A stretch of 22,101 nucleotides of DNA from Pseudomonadales bacterium (GCA_013043915.1 JABEVH010000025.1:1-22101), one strand, 5' to 3'. Positions 1 through 7,519 are shown, counted from the first letter of the stretch. Made by a program: numbers and translations. The notes: a model not told the origin generated them from the letters alone.

Positions 1-79
1 CTACTAAAACAAAGGTCAGTCAAGCGCACATCGGTCATGCCTTGACCGATGTGCGCTTGACTGACCTTTGTTTTAGTAG
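1..79. repeat. Perfect 37-bp inverted repeat, 5-nt spacer, at the window edge
   Basis: Bases 1-37 are the exact reverse complement of bases 43-79, separated by a 5-nt spacer (TGCCT, 38-42). The arm begins at base 1, so the repeat may continue upstream of the window. The right arm is in frame with, and looks like, the coding sequence of the gene ending at 218, so the left arm reads as an inverted copy of that gene's own coding DNA. There is no U-run and the structure lies inside an open frame, so it is not an ordinary terminator. A fold-back (hairpin chimera) at a contig end is the simplest explanation; a genuine inverted duplication is the alternative. Confidence 0.9.
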
Positions 80-218
80 TGTGCGAATTCAGTTACGAAC
101 CCTGGGATTGATTGCTCGCTCGCGCAGCGGCCGGGCGCAAGGTGACCCGCAATGGCAGTTGACCGTACAGGGAGAACACTTAATGAACAAACTCTTGTTG
201 CGTACCCGTAAGGGCTGA
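1..218 (+). CDS. C-terminal end of a protein, DUF4062-like winged-helix tail (partial)
   Basis: A frame open from base 3 closes with TGA at 216-218. The residues from about base 48 onward (LTDLCFSSVRIQLRTLGLI, then a basic stretch, then WQLTVQGEHLMNKLLLRTRKG) look like the winged-helix tail I recall at the C-terminus of DUF4062 proteins, where an 'IQL.ALGLI.KS' segment is followed by 'WTLTPYGD..M.RLRA'. DUF4062 proteins are proposed signalling or defence-type proteins; the function is not established here. The first 13-14 codons come from the left arm of the inverted repeat and do not look like the family, so true coding probably begins at or after about base 43. The family call rests on about 55 residues from memory and is tentative. 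Confidence 0.45.
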   Translation, partial: TKTKVSQAHIGHALTDVRLTDLCFSSVRIQLRTLGLIARSRSGRAQGDPQWQLTVQGEHLMNKLLLRTRKG

Positions 219-337
219 TTTATGCGTGGTATGTGTAGTTAGCTGTGTCCTGTTTTGTCTATTCTGCCGTCTGCATTTTGTCTTATGGGATTACATCAAT
301 AAGCGTATTATCGCCGGTTGCTAAAGAGGTGCATGTT

Positions 338-1954
338 ATGCGTAAGTGGAATGGCTGGGGAGATGAGGCTAATAGTTTCCCGGCAACTCAGGAGGCCAAG
401 GATTTTTTGCAGGCGCAGTTGGGGCAGGCAGAGCCCTTGCGTGATGCATCTCTCGAAGAGGTATTGTCGCGCGTGCCGCCTAGCCGTCTTGAGCCGCATC
501 CAGGTGTGCAAACCGGAGCAGAGATTCGTGTTCGTCATGCCAGAGGACAAAGTTTGCCAGACTGGTTAGCTATGCGCAGTGGTGAGATCGGTGTTTTTCC
601 TGATGGTGTCGCTGAGCCTGAGTCCCGAGCTGAGGTGCGAGAGTTGCTGCACTATGCGCGTGAGCATGATGTGGTCGTTATTCCTTATGGCGGTGGGACC
701 TCGGTGGTTGGGCATATCAATCCTTTGTCAGGGGGGCGTCCTGTTCTGACCTTATCCCTGGCGCGTATGAATCGGTTGTTATCTGTGGATCTTGTATCGC
801 AGATTGCAGTGTTTGGGGCGGGTACACCAGGGCCGGACGTGGAAAAGCAACTGCGTCCTCACGGTTATATGCTGGGGCATTTTCCGCAGTCCTACGAGCT
901 CTCGACGGTAGGTGGTTGGGTGGCTAGTCGCTCTAGCGGTCAGCAGTCCATGCGCTATGGCCGCATAGAGCAGCTTTTTGCGGGTGGGCATATTGAAACA
1001 CTGACGGGTAGTCTAGAACTGCCTACTTTGCCTGCCTCGGCAGCAGGTCCGGATCTGCGCGAAGTGGTTATGGGCTCGGAAGGGCGTTTTGGCATCATTA
1101 CGGATGTCGCACTGCGGGTACGGCCTATCCCTGAGCATGAAGAGTTTCATGTGGCATTCTGTCCGGATTGGGATACGGCAGTCGCTTGTGTACGAACCAT
1201 GGCCCAGTCTGACCTGGGATTATCCATGTTGCGTTTGAGCAATGCAGAGGAAACACGGACTCATCTGATTCTGGCAGGTCATGCTCGCGCTGTGCGCTGG
1301 CTCGAGCGTTACCTTGCGCTACGTGGTATACATGAGGGCAAATGCATGATCACCATGGGCTTGACCGGTGATCGCGACCAGATCAAGCAAGTACGGGCCG
1401 CTGCCTTGAAAGTGCTAGGGCGCTTCTCGGGCGTGAGCACCGGTAGTCTGCTGGGGCGGCGCTGGGCGGCTAACCGTTTTCGCTCTCCGTATTTGCGGGA
1501 ATCATTCTGGCAACTAGGTTATGCCATTGATACGCTGGAAACGGCGGTAGATTGGGTACGAGTGCCTGAAACGGTAGAGCGTATTGAGACGGCATTGCGG
1601 CAGGCGTTGCAAGATGAACGAGAGAGCGTTTTAGTATTTACGCACCTGTCTCATTTGTACGCCCAGGGGTCAAGTATTTACACCACCTATGCGTTCCGGT
1701 GTGCCGATACTTACACACATACGCTGAAGCGTTGGCAAAAGCTCAAAGCATTGGCGAGTGAGGCGCTGGTTGCCCAGGGTGCGACCATTAGCCATCAGCA
1801 TGGTGTGGGTCTGGATCATGCCCCCTATCTCGCTGCGGAAAAAGGTGCTGAAGGTATGGCTTGCTTGCAAGCCTTGTCACGGCATTTTGATGCGCGCGAG
1901 CAGTTAAATCCTGGTAAGTTGCTGCCGGCGGTAGCCAAGATCAATCTTAAATAA
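338..1954 (+). CDS. FAD-linked oxidase, alkyldihydroxyacetonephosphate synthase-like
   Basis: This predicted protein of 538 residues is a vanillyl-alcohol-oxidase-fold flavoprotein of the AGPS-like group. Residues 116-125 (PYGGGTSVVG) form the FAD pyrophosphate-binding loop of the PCMH domain, followed by a second FAD segment around the 'LSTVGGWVASRSSGQQSMRYGRIEQL' region and a C-terminal FAD-oxidase domain ending with QLNPGKLLP. Eukaryotic AGPS exchanges the acyl chain of acyl-DHAP for a fatty alcohol and carries an essential HHH motif; here the equivalent site reads HQH (486-488, SHQHGVG). The first of three genes with a GlpD-like dehydrogenase and an FGGY kinase 15 bp or less apart, so a role in glycerol-phosphate/DHAP or ether-lipid chemistry is an inference. 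Start chosen at ATG 338 because GAGG at 326-329 lies 8 nt upstream and the family typically begins MR.WNGWGDE; a longer GTG start at 245 would add 31 unlikely residues. Confidence 0.85.
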   Translation: MRKWNGWGDEANSFPATQEAKDFLQAQLGQAEPLRDASLEEVLSRVPPSRLEPHPGVQTGAEIRVRHARGQSLPDWLAMRSGEIGVFPDGVAEPESRAEVRELLHYAREHDVVVIPYGGGTSVVGHINPLSGGRPVLTLSLARMNRLLSVDLVSQIAVFGAGTPGPDVEKQLRPHGYMLGHFPQSYELSTVGGWVASRSSGQQSMRYGRIEQLFAGGHIETLTGSLELPTLPASAAGPDLREVVMGSEGRFGIITDVALRVRPIPEHEEFHVAFCPDWDTAVACVRTMAQSDLGLSMLRLSNAEETRTHLILAGHARAVRWLERYLALRGIHEGKCMITMGLTGDRDQIKQVRAAALKVLGRFSGVSTGSLLGRRWAANRFRSPYLRESFWQLGYAIDTLETAVDWVRVPETVERIETALRQALQDERESVLVFTHLSHLYAQGSSIYTTYAFRCADTYTHTLKRWQKLKALASEALVAQGATISHQHGVGLDHAPYLAAEKGAEGMACLQALSRHFDAREQLNPGKLLPAVAKINLK

Positions 1955-1969
1955 GGAAGTAGTGTCAAC

Positions 1970-3523
1970 ATGAAACAGCAGCGACCGGATGCGCACTCGC
2001 TTAGCGCTTCTGAATGGGACGTGATTGTCATTGGCGGAGGAATTACCGGAGCTGGGGTGGCTAGGGAAGCAGCGCGACGTGGGTTAAAGACTTTGTTACT
2101 AGAGCAAAGGGACTATGCTTGGGGAACATCCAGTCGTTCCTCCAAAATGGTCCATGGCGGGCTGCGTTATATCGCTTCGGGTGACATACGATTGACGTGG
2201 CATTCTTTGGTTGAACGTGAAAGGCTGATGCGTGAGTCTTCGGGACTGGTAACGCGCATGGGGTACTGGTTTGCACATTTTCGCAAGAAGTTCCCAGGTC
2301 CCTTTGTGTTTGGCCTGCTACTGACCGTCTATGATGTGCTGGCTAGATACCGGGATCATAGTTATAGCGCGCGTGACAGTTTTCTTGCACGCATGCCAGG
2401 TTACCTTGATAAAGGGTTGCTGGGTGCTTCTCGTTATACCGATGCCTTGGTGGATGACGCGCGCTTGGTGCTGCGTGTGCTTGAAGAGGCTAGGGCTGAT
2501 GGCGCAATTACCCTTAATTACATGACGGTGCATGACTTGCTGATGCAAAAGGGCCGAGTGGCGGGGGTTAAGGCTCTCGATCAAGTAAGCGGTGAGCAAG
2601 TTGTTTTAAACGCCAAGGCGGTGATCAGTGCCACAGGTGCCTGGGCTGATCGATTGCGTCAGCCTTTGGCGGGTGAAACACGCATACGCCCACTGCGCGG
2701 CAGTCACTTGGTCATACCTTCATCTCGGTTGCCCGTAGCCGAATCGGTTATCTTCATGCATCCTGATGATGGGCGCGCGGTTTTTATTTATCCTTGGGAA
2801 GGACGAACTCTGGTAGGTACCACGGATCTTGATCATCGCGATGATCTGGATGTTGAGGCCAGTATCAGTCCTCAGGAATTTGTCTATCTGTTGCGTGCGG
2901 CTAACAGCCAGTTTCCAGGCGCTAAACTGGTCGCTGAGGATGTGATGGCTACCTTTAGCGGTGTCCGGCCTATCGTATCCTCAGGCAAGGGTCGAGACCC
3001 TTCACAGGAAAAACGTGATCACAGTGTGTTTGTGGATCAAGGCCTAGTCACGGTGACTGGTGGCAAGTTAACGACTTTTCGACAAATTGCTCTGGATGCT
3101 TTGCGTGCTGCCAGCTCCCCGTTAGGCATCAACATTCGCGATGATGGCGCCCCCATATTCCGGCCGGTGCAATTACGAGCCTCATGGCCCGAGCGTTTGA
3201 CGGCCCGCTTTGGCGTGCGTGCTGCCGAGGTGGCAGCCATGTCGGAAGGCAGCGACCAGGCTTTAATTCCCGGCATGACGGTCAGCTGGAGTGAGTTGCG
3301 TTGGTCGCTGCGCCATGAGCAGGTAGTCCACCTGGATGATTTATTGCTGCGACGCGTTCGCATGGGTCTTTTGTTGCCTCATGGTGGCGAAGAGCATTTG
3401 CAGAGAATTGCAGGACTTTGTCAGCAAGAGTTGGGATGGGATGAAGAACGTACGCTTCAAGAAACCCGACGTTACATGAAAATATGGCATAGCTTTTATG
3501 GAACGGCAGCAGGAGTGGCTTGA
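1970..3523 (+). CDS. glpD: GlpD-like FAD-dependent glycerol-3-phosphate dehydrogenase
   Basis: A 517-residue protein of the DAO/GlpD superfamily. The N-terminus carries the Rossmann FAD-binding sequence VIVIGGGITGAGV (residues 18-30), and the GlpD signature GTSSRSSKMVHGGLRYI follows shortly after. A further conserved stretch, FIYPWEGRTLVGTTD, matches the substrate-side sheet, and VTVTGGKLTTFR matches the second FAD contact. GlpD oxidises glycerol-3-phosphate to DHAP at the inner membrane face and passes electrons to quinone. It starts 15 bp after the AGPS-like gene, with GGAAG at 1956-1960, and its TGA interlocks with the kinase ATG, so the three are very likely cotranscribed. Whether the substrate is glycerol-3-phosphate or a related polyol phosphate cannot be decided here, and this may be a paralogue of a separate aerobic glpD elsewhere. 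Confidence 0.88.
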   Translation: MKQQRPDAHSLSASEWDVIVIGGGITGAGVAREAARRGLKTLLLEQRDYAWGTSSRSSKMVHGGLRYIASGDIRLTWHSLVERERLMRESSGLVTRMGYWFAHFRKKFPGPFVFGLLLTVYDVLARYRDHSYSARDSFLARMPGYLDKGLLGASRYTDALVDDARLVLRVLEEARADGAITLNYMTVHDLLMQKGRVAGVKALDQVSGEQVVLNAKAVISATGAWADRLRQPLAGETRIRPLRGSHLVIPSSRLPVAESVIFMHPDDGRAVFIYPWEGRTLVGTTDLDHRDDLDVEASISPQEFVYLLRAANSQFPGAKLVAEDVMATFSGVRPIVSSGKGRDPSQEKRDHSVFVDQGLVTVTGGKLTTFRQIALDALRAASSPLGINIRDDGAPIFRPVQLRASWPERLTARFGVRAAEVAAMSEGSDQALIPGMTVSWSELRWSLRHEQVVHLDDLLLRRVRMGLLLPHGGEEHLQRIAGLCQQELGWDEERTLQETRRYMKIWHSFYGTAAGVA

Positions 3524-5073
3524 TGGGGGGGATACTGGCGCTGGATCTGGGTACGCAAAGTGTCCGGGCGTTGTTGTTTGATGCTCGTGGTCATCTTCAG
3601 GCCCGATCTCAAGTCAAGTTCCAGCCCATTTATCATAGCCCTCATCCCGGGTGGGCAGAGCAAGATGCTGACTACTACTGGTCGTGTTTAGGGCAGGCCT
3701 GTCGTGAACTCTGGGCGCAAGGGGTAGATCCTGCCAAGGTAGAAGGTGTCGCACTGACGACACAGCGAGGCACGACGGTTGCTGTTGATCATCAGGGACG
3801 GCCCTTGATGCCTGCCATTACCTGGCTGGATCAGCGCGAAGCAGTACATTTGCCTGCGTTGCCTCTTTGGCTGCAAGGGCTGTTTAGTGTGGTGGGAGAA
3901 GCGGAGACTATCGATTATTTTCGCCGCCAGGCAGAATGTAATTGGATCGCTCAAAACCATCCTGATATCTGGGCAAGTACCCATAAATTTTTATTGATCT
4001 CTGGCTATCTGAATTTTCGTCTCTGCGGTCGCTATGTTGATTCATTGGCATCGCAGGTTGGTTACCTGCCCTTTGATTTTAAACGATTGGACTGGGTTAA
4101 AGCCTGGGACTGGAAGTGGAAGGCTCTGGCAGTACGCCAGGATCAGCTGCCAGAGTTGCTGCCTCCAGGCGCGATCATGGGGCAAATAGGGGCCGATGCT
4201 AGCCGTATGACGGGTTTGCCTGAGGGCACTCCTCTGGTGTCAGCTGGTGCTGATAAGGCTTGTGAAGTTCTGGGTTCGGGGTGTTTGAGTCCAGATCTCG
4301 GAGCATTGAGTTTTGGTACCACAGCGACCATCAATACGACCCAAAGTCGGTATATGGAAGCAACGCCGCTATTGCCACCCTACCCAGCAGCTGTCCCCGG
4401 TGCTTTTTTGACTGAAGTACAGACATTTCGTGGTTTCTGGATGGTTAACTGGTTCAAGGAAGAGTTTGGTCACAAGGAGCAATGGCAGGCAGAGAGTGAA
4501 GGGCTGGTTGTAGAAACTTTGTTTGATGCGCTGCTGCGCGAGACCCCTCCGGGCGCTATGGGGCTGATGCTGCAGCCTTACTGGTCGCCGGGTATACGTG
4601 AGCCTGGGCGAGAAGCCAAGGGTGCTTTAATCGGGTTTGGCGATGTGCACACGCGGGCTCATGTTTATCGTGCCATCATCGAGGGCTTGGCGTATGCCCT
4701 GCAGGATGGACGCGATCGCATTGAAAAACGTAGCCGTCATCGTCTGCGTGCATTGCGGGTTTCTGGTGGAGGTGCACAGTCAGATGAGGTTATGCGTATT
4801 ACGGCCAATGTGTTTGGCTTGCCGGCAGAAAGACCCCACACCACGGAAACCTCAGGTTTAGGTGCAGCCATGAATGTGGCGGTGGCTCTTGGATGGTATG
4901 CCAGTCATGCGGAGGCAGTGGCCGCCATGACGCGAGTGACAGATGTTTTTTATCCGCAGGATGAACAGCATCGCTTATATCAGCAGCTTTATAAACGGGT
5001 ATGGAAACGTATGTACCGTCAGTTGCGTCCGATTTATCAGGAGATTCGCCAGATTACGGGTTATCCGCGTTAG
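3523..5073 (+). CDS. FGGY-family carbohydrate/polyol kinase
   Basis: A 516-residue actin-fold kinase of the FGGY family, usual length about 500. DLGTQS (8-13) is the first phosphate loop, WLDQR (101-105) corresponds to the W-x-D-x-R sugar/polyol contact seen in glycerol and xylulose kinases, SAGADKACEVLG (240-251) carries the likely catalytic Asp244, FGTTAT is the second phosphate loop and GGGAQS (415-420) the adenosine motif. All catalytic elements appear intact. The start is ATG 3523, which shares one base with the TGA of the upstream glpD-like gene and has AGGAG at 3511-3515; TTG at 3520 is less likely. With a glycerol-3-phosphate dehydrogenase next door, glycerol or a related triose/polyol is a reasonable substrate, but the sequence is not a canonical GlpK. 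The stop overlaps the stop of the convergent lipoprotein gene. Confidence 0.88.
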   Translation: MGGILALDLGTQSVRALLFDARGHLQARSQVKFQPIYHSPHPGWAEQDADYYWSCLGQACRELWAQGVDPAKVEGVALTTQRGTTVAVDHQGRPLMPAITWLDQREAVHLPALPLWLQGLFSVVGEAETIDYFRRQAECNWIAQNHPDIWASTHKFLLISGYLNFRLCGRYVDSLASQVGYLPFDFKRLDWVKAWDWKWKALAVRQDQLPELLPPGAIMGQIGADASRMTGLPEGTPLVSAGADKACEVLGSGCLSPDLGALSFGTTATINTTQSRYMEATPLLPPYPAAVPGAFLTEVQTFRGFWMVNWFKEEFGHKEQWQAESEGLVVETLFDALLRETPPGAMGLMLQPYWSPGIREPGREAKGALIGFGDVHTRAHVYRAIIEGLAYALQDGRDRIEKRSRHRLRALRVSGGGAQSDEVMRITANVFGLPAERPHTTETSGLGAAMNVAVALGWYASHAEAVAAMTRVTDVFYPQDEQHRLYQQLYKRVWKRMYRQLRPIYQEIRQITGYPR

Positions 5074-5942
5074 GGGCAGGTGTAGCGGTAGCTGCCATTG
5101 AGGGATTGAGGAAGGATCAGGGTCTCGATTCCCATGGCTTGATTTTGCTGACAAAGCTGAGTGAAGGCACCTTGCGTGTTCTGTACATAGGTAGAGCTGT
5201 ACTCGATATTGACGACGAGTTTGCTTGCCTGTAGCAAGGGTTGGTAGAGCTGGCAGTCGCCTGATTCATGGCATTGCTCATTGATGGCAAAGTCCACATA
5301 GTTGGCAAGTAGTGCAATTTGTGGAGAGTCATTCTTCAATGCTGTGGCTAGGCCGCGGCTATGGGCCGCATTAGCCAAAACGACATTAAAATCCAGCTGA
5401 TCTTGGGCGGTTAGGGGAAAGCCGGTAGCATTAGTGTAGCCATTGACATTGTCGGGGTCGACGCCATCGCAGCCCTTGCTAACAGCCAGATCCAGACGAG
5501 CCAGCATGATTTGACGTACTTGCAGCGAGCGTATGTCGATCCAGTTTTCTCCTGACCACCCGGCATCGGCCAGTCCAATAACAGCTTGGCTGAAACTGGC
5601 ACTGTCTGGGCGCCAGGACTCGCGCGTTCCTGCTGAAAAATAACAGATGACATGCATGGACTGCTGTTGCCATAGCCTGATGGTGGTCGAGGGGGTGTCA
5701 AATAGATCAATTTCCGCGACTTGAATGGGGGCTGCCATGTTGGGGGTGCCGGTCAATTGCAGGGCATAGCTGGCCTGTGATGCTGGCACCCAACCTTTGT
5801 TATTGGCCAGGGGGTGAGGCTCCAAGGACAGTTGAGCAACGCTACCGCCTGAGTTTGAAGCACTGGAGTTCGTTGTTGAGTTGCCACAGGCTGTTAGCCA
5901 GTAGAAAATAACTAAGAAGAGGAATAAACGAGATAATTGCAA
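5070..5942 (-). CDS. GH114 endo-alpha-1,4-polygalactosaminidase-like lipoprotein
   Basis: A 290-residue protein with a lipoprotein signal peptide (lipobox LTAC, Cys19) and a low-complexity Ser/Asn linker, followed by a GH114 (TM1410-like, TIM-barrel) domain. Supporting motifs are ICYFSAGTRESWRPD (99-113), WIDIRS (134-139), CDGVDPDNVNGY (158-169, with likely catalytic or substrate-binding acids) and DFAINEQC (217-224). GH114 members cleave galactosamine-rich exopolysaccharide, so this protein probably acts at the outer membrane surface on matrix or envelope glycan; the exact substrate is inferred from the family. The only start giving a full signal peptide is TTG at 5942 (in-frame TGA at 5976-5978 upstream, no ATG between), and no clear Shine-Dalgarno precedes it. 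The stop (5070-5072) interlocks with the kinase stop, leaving no room for a terminator between them. Confidence 0.85.
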   Translation of the reverse strand: MQLSRLFLFLVIFYWLTACGNSTTNSSASNSGGSVAQLSLEPHPLANNKGWVPASQASYALQLTGTPNMAAPIQVAEIDLFDTPSTTIRLWQQQSMHVICYFSAGTRESWRPDSASFSQAVIGLADAGWSGENWIDIRSLQVRQIMLARLDLAVSKGCDGVDPDNVNGYTNATGFPLTAQDQLDFNVVLANAAHSRGLATALKNDSPQIALLANYVDFAINEQCHESGDCQLYQPLLQASKLVVNIEYSSTYVQNTQGAFTQLCQQNQAMGIETLILPQSLNGSYRYTCP

Positions 5943-6015
5943 AATGAGTCCAATTAAGTGATATGGGGTTCTTATTCAAGTCATTCAAGACTATCAAAAA
6001 ATCACCAGTTTCGCT

Positions 6016-6042
6016 CTTGTAAACTGATAGGGGGTGCCCCCA
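6016..6042 (+). promoter_or_regulatory. Sigma32 (RpoH)-like heat-shock promoter
   Basis: CTTGTAA at 6016-6022 and CCCCCA at 6037-6042 are separated by 14 nt, close to the sigma32 pattern CTTGAA-N13-15-CCCCAT. The element lies about 36 bp upstream of the hsp20 start, where such a promoter is expected. GGGGG-TG-CCCCC at 6030-6041 overlaps the -10 part; it makes a palindrome but has no U-run on either strand. Start-site mapping was not possible. Confidence 0.6.
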
Positions 6043-6077
6043 AAAAATAATCATCTAACCCAAGAGGAGTGATGATT

Positions 6078-6533
6078 ATGAGTCGCTGGAATCCAATTCG
6101 AGAGCTAGAGGATATTGTACAGAATTATCATCGCATGATGACGCCATCCAGAATGCAAGGCTTGGTGAACGAACCGGGCAAAGAAGCCATGGCACATGCA
6201 GAATGGATGCCTGCTGTGGATATCAGTGAGACTGAGCAGGCTTACCTGGTTAAAGCTGAGATTGCGGATGTGAAAAAAGAGGACATCAAGCTGAGTGTCC
6301 ACGAACATGTTTTGAAATTGAGTGGAGAGCGGCGTTTGGAAAAGCAGGATAATGGACCTAGGCATCATCGGATAGAAAGAGTGTATGGGGCTTTTGCCCG
6401 TAGATTTACCTTGCCTGAGGATGCAGATGAAACTAAGTTGGCGGCAGAATATCGCGATGGCGTGTTGAATGTGACGATTCCCAAGATGGATCAAATTCAG
6501 CCGCGAGCTATTGATATAAAGATCAGTGGTTGA
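6078..6533 (+). CDS. Small heat-shock protein, Hsp20/alpha-crystallin family
   Basis: A 151-residue ATP-independent holdase. The alpha-crystallin domain spans about residues 43-137, with WMPAVDISE at its start, the characteristic RRF.LPE segment and the GVL motif at 128-130 followed by NVTIPK. The C-terminal tail carries an I-D-I element (145-147), the I-x-I motif that docks neighbouring dimers in the oligomer. The N-terminal SRWNPIRELEDI is typical of the proteobacterial IbpA/HspA-like class. Start chosen at ATG 6078 because GAGGAG at 6064-6069 lies 8 nt upstream; ATG 6072 and GTG 6069 would put the ribosome site too close. Monocistronic, behind a sigma32-like promoter and divergent from the GH114 lipoprotein gene. 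Confidence 0.93.
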   Translation: MSRWNPIRELEDIVQNYHRMMTPSRMQGLVNEPGKEAMAHAEWMPAVDISETEQAYLVKAEIADVKKEDIKLSVHEHVLKLSGERRLEKQDNGPRHHRIERVYGAFARRFTLPEDADETKLAAEYRDGVLNVTIPKMDQIQPRAIDIKISG

Positions 6534-6546
6534 GGGGGCAATGGGG

Positions 6547-6690
6547 TATAATTTCCCCTTAGCTTAGGGGGAGGTTATACCTCCATGTAAAAAAATGGTT
6601 GTCAAGAGGCTTAGCCTTGGGTAAGATTCGCGTCCTGATTTTTTCCGGGGCGGTTTGGCCTCGGTCTATGCATGTTAAAGGCGTGAAACC
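6547..6690 (+). promoter_or_regulatory. rplM promoter and structured 5' leader
   Basis: A perfect -10 hexamer, TATAAT, lies at 6547-6552; no good -35 is visible. The presumed leader of about 130 nt contains hairpin GGAGGT-TAT-ACCTCC (6570-6584), which hides a Shine-Dalgarno-like GGAGG directly before an ATG-TAA start-stop (6585-6590). It also contains a 9-codon open frame (6595-6624) and a second hairpin with a 7-bp stem (6645-6651 with 6658-6664). In E. coli, L13 represses its own rplM-rpsI mRNA through the leader; whether these structures serve that role is an inference. Confidence 0.5.
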
Positions 6691-7119
6691 ATGAAAACGT
6701 TCAGTGCCAAGCCCGAAACCGTCACGCGCGACTGGTTTGTCGTGGATGCGGCCGGCAAGACCTTGGGTCGTCTGGCTAGCGAAATTGCGTCGCGCTTGCG
6801 CGGCAAACACAAGGCCGAGTATACCCCCCATGTGGATACAGGCGATTACATCATTGTAGTCAATGCCGGCAAGATAGCGGTCACGGGCAATAAGGCTCAG
6901 CAAAAGATGTATTGGCATCACACCGGATATCCAGGTGGTATTCGCGGTGTGCGTTATGACAAGCTGATTTCAACCAAGCCTGAACAGGTGATTGAAATCG
7001 CTGTCAAGGGGATGCTGCCCAAAGGACCCTTGGGTCGTGACATGTTCAGCAAGCTGAAAGTTTACGGTGGTGCCGAGCATCCGCATGCGGCTCAGTTGCC
7101 TCAGCCCTTGGAATTTTGA
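6691..7119 (+). CDS. rplM: 50S ribosomal protein L13
   Basis: A 142-residue protein, exactly the usual bacterial length. It begins MKTFSAKPETVTRDWFVVDA and carries the family core KTLGRLASEIA, the rRNA-contacting RGKHKAEYTPHVDTGDYI segment and the signature KGMLPKGPLGRDMF near the C-terminus. L13 is an early-assembly protein of the large subunit that binds 23S rRNA. AAAGG at 6677-6681 gives a 9-nt spacing to the ATG. Followed 10 bp later by rpsI, the universal pairing in proteobacteria. A structured leader upstream may carry autoregulation. Confidence 0.98.
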   Translation: MKTFSAKPETVTRDWFVVDAAGKTLGRLASEIASRLRGKHKAEYTPHVDTGDYIIVVNAGKIAVTGNKAQQKMYWHHTGYPGGIRGVRYDKLISTKPEQVIEIAVKGMLPKGPLGRDMFSKLKVYGGAEHPHAAQLPQPLEF

Positions 7120-7129
7120 GTAAATGACC

Positions 7130-7519
7130 ATGACCCAGCAAAATTATGGTACCGGCCGTCGCAAGACTTCTGCAGCACGCGTTTTCCTGCGTCCCGGTAC
7201 AGGCAAGATTGAAGTTAACAACCGTAGTCTTGATACGTACTTTGGGCGCGAGACGGCCCGTATGATTGTGCGTCAGCCGCGTGAACTGGTTGAAGTGACT
7301 GATCGTTTTGATATTACCGTTACGGTCAGCGGTGGTGGTATCAGCGGACAAGCAGGTGCTATACGTCATGGCATTACGCGTGCTTTGATCGAATATGATG
7401 AGGGCTTGCGTTCTGCTCTGCGTAAGGCCGGTTTCGTTACACGTGATGCGCGTGAGGTAGAGCGTAAGAAGCTCGGTCTGCGCAAAGCACGTAAGCGTCC
7501 TCAGTACTCCAAGCGTTAA
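7130..7519 (+). CDS. rpsI: 30S ribosomal protein S9
   Basis: A 129-residue S9 with the hallmark features: NYGTGRRKTSAARVF at the N-terminus, RSLDTYFGRETAR, the glycine-rich loop SGGGISGQAGAIRHGITRAL and the strongly basic C-terminal tail ending in SKR, which reaches the P-site tRNA in the small subunit. The start is ATG 7130, giving MTQQNYGTG and the normal family length; ATG 7124 adds two residues and sits only about 4 nt from the GAG of the upstream stop region. Translationally close to rplM. A tRNA-Gln lies only 21 nt beyond its stop and probably shares its transcript. Confidence 0.98.
   Translation: MTQQNYGTGRRKTSAARVFLRPGTGKIEVNNRSLDTYFGRETARMIVRQPRELVEVTDRFDITVTVSGGGISGQAGAIRHGITRALIEYDEGLRSALRKAGFVTRDAREVERKKLGLRKARKRPQYSKR

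Noticed and set aside
245..337. N-terminal extension of the AGPS-like gene from GTG 245
   Set aside because: ATG 338 has a good ribosome site and the family-typical N-terminus; the extra 31 residues are hydrophobic without being a plausible signal for a cytosolic flavoprotein.
3037..3363. 108-codon minus-strand frame inside glpD
   Set aside because: Antisense shadow of a complete FAD-dependent dehydrogenase gene.
6030..6041. G5-TG-C5 palindrome as a terminator between the GH114 and hsp20 genes
   Set aside because: The loop is too short and neither strand has a U-run after the stem; the two genes diverge, so no terminator is expected. It fits better as part of the hsp20 promoter.
6105..6494. 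129-codon minus-strand frame
   Set aside because: It lies entirely opposite the well-supported hsp20 gene and has no recognisable family or ribosome site.
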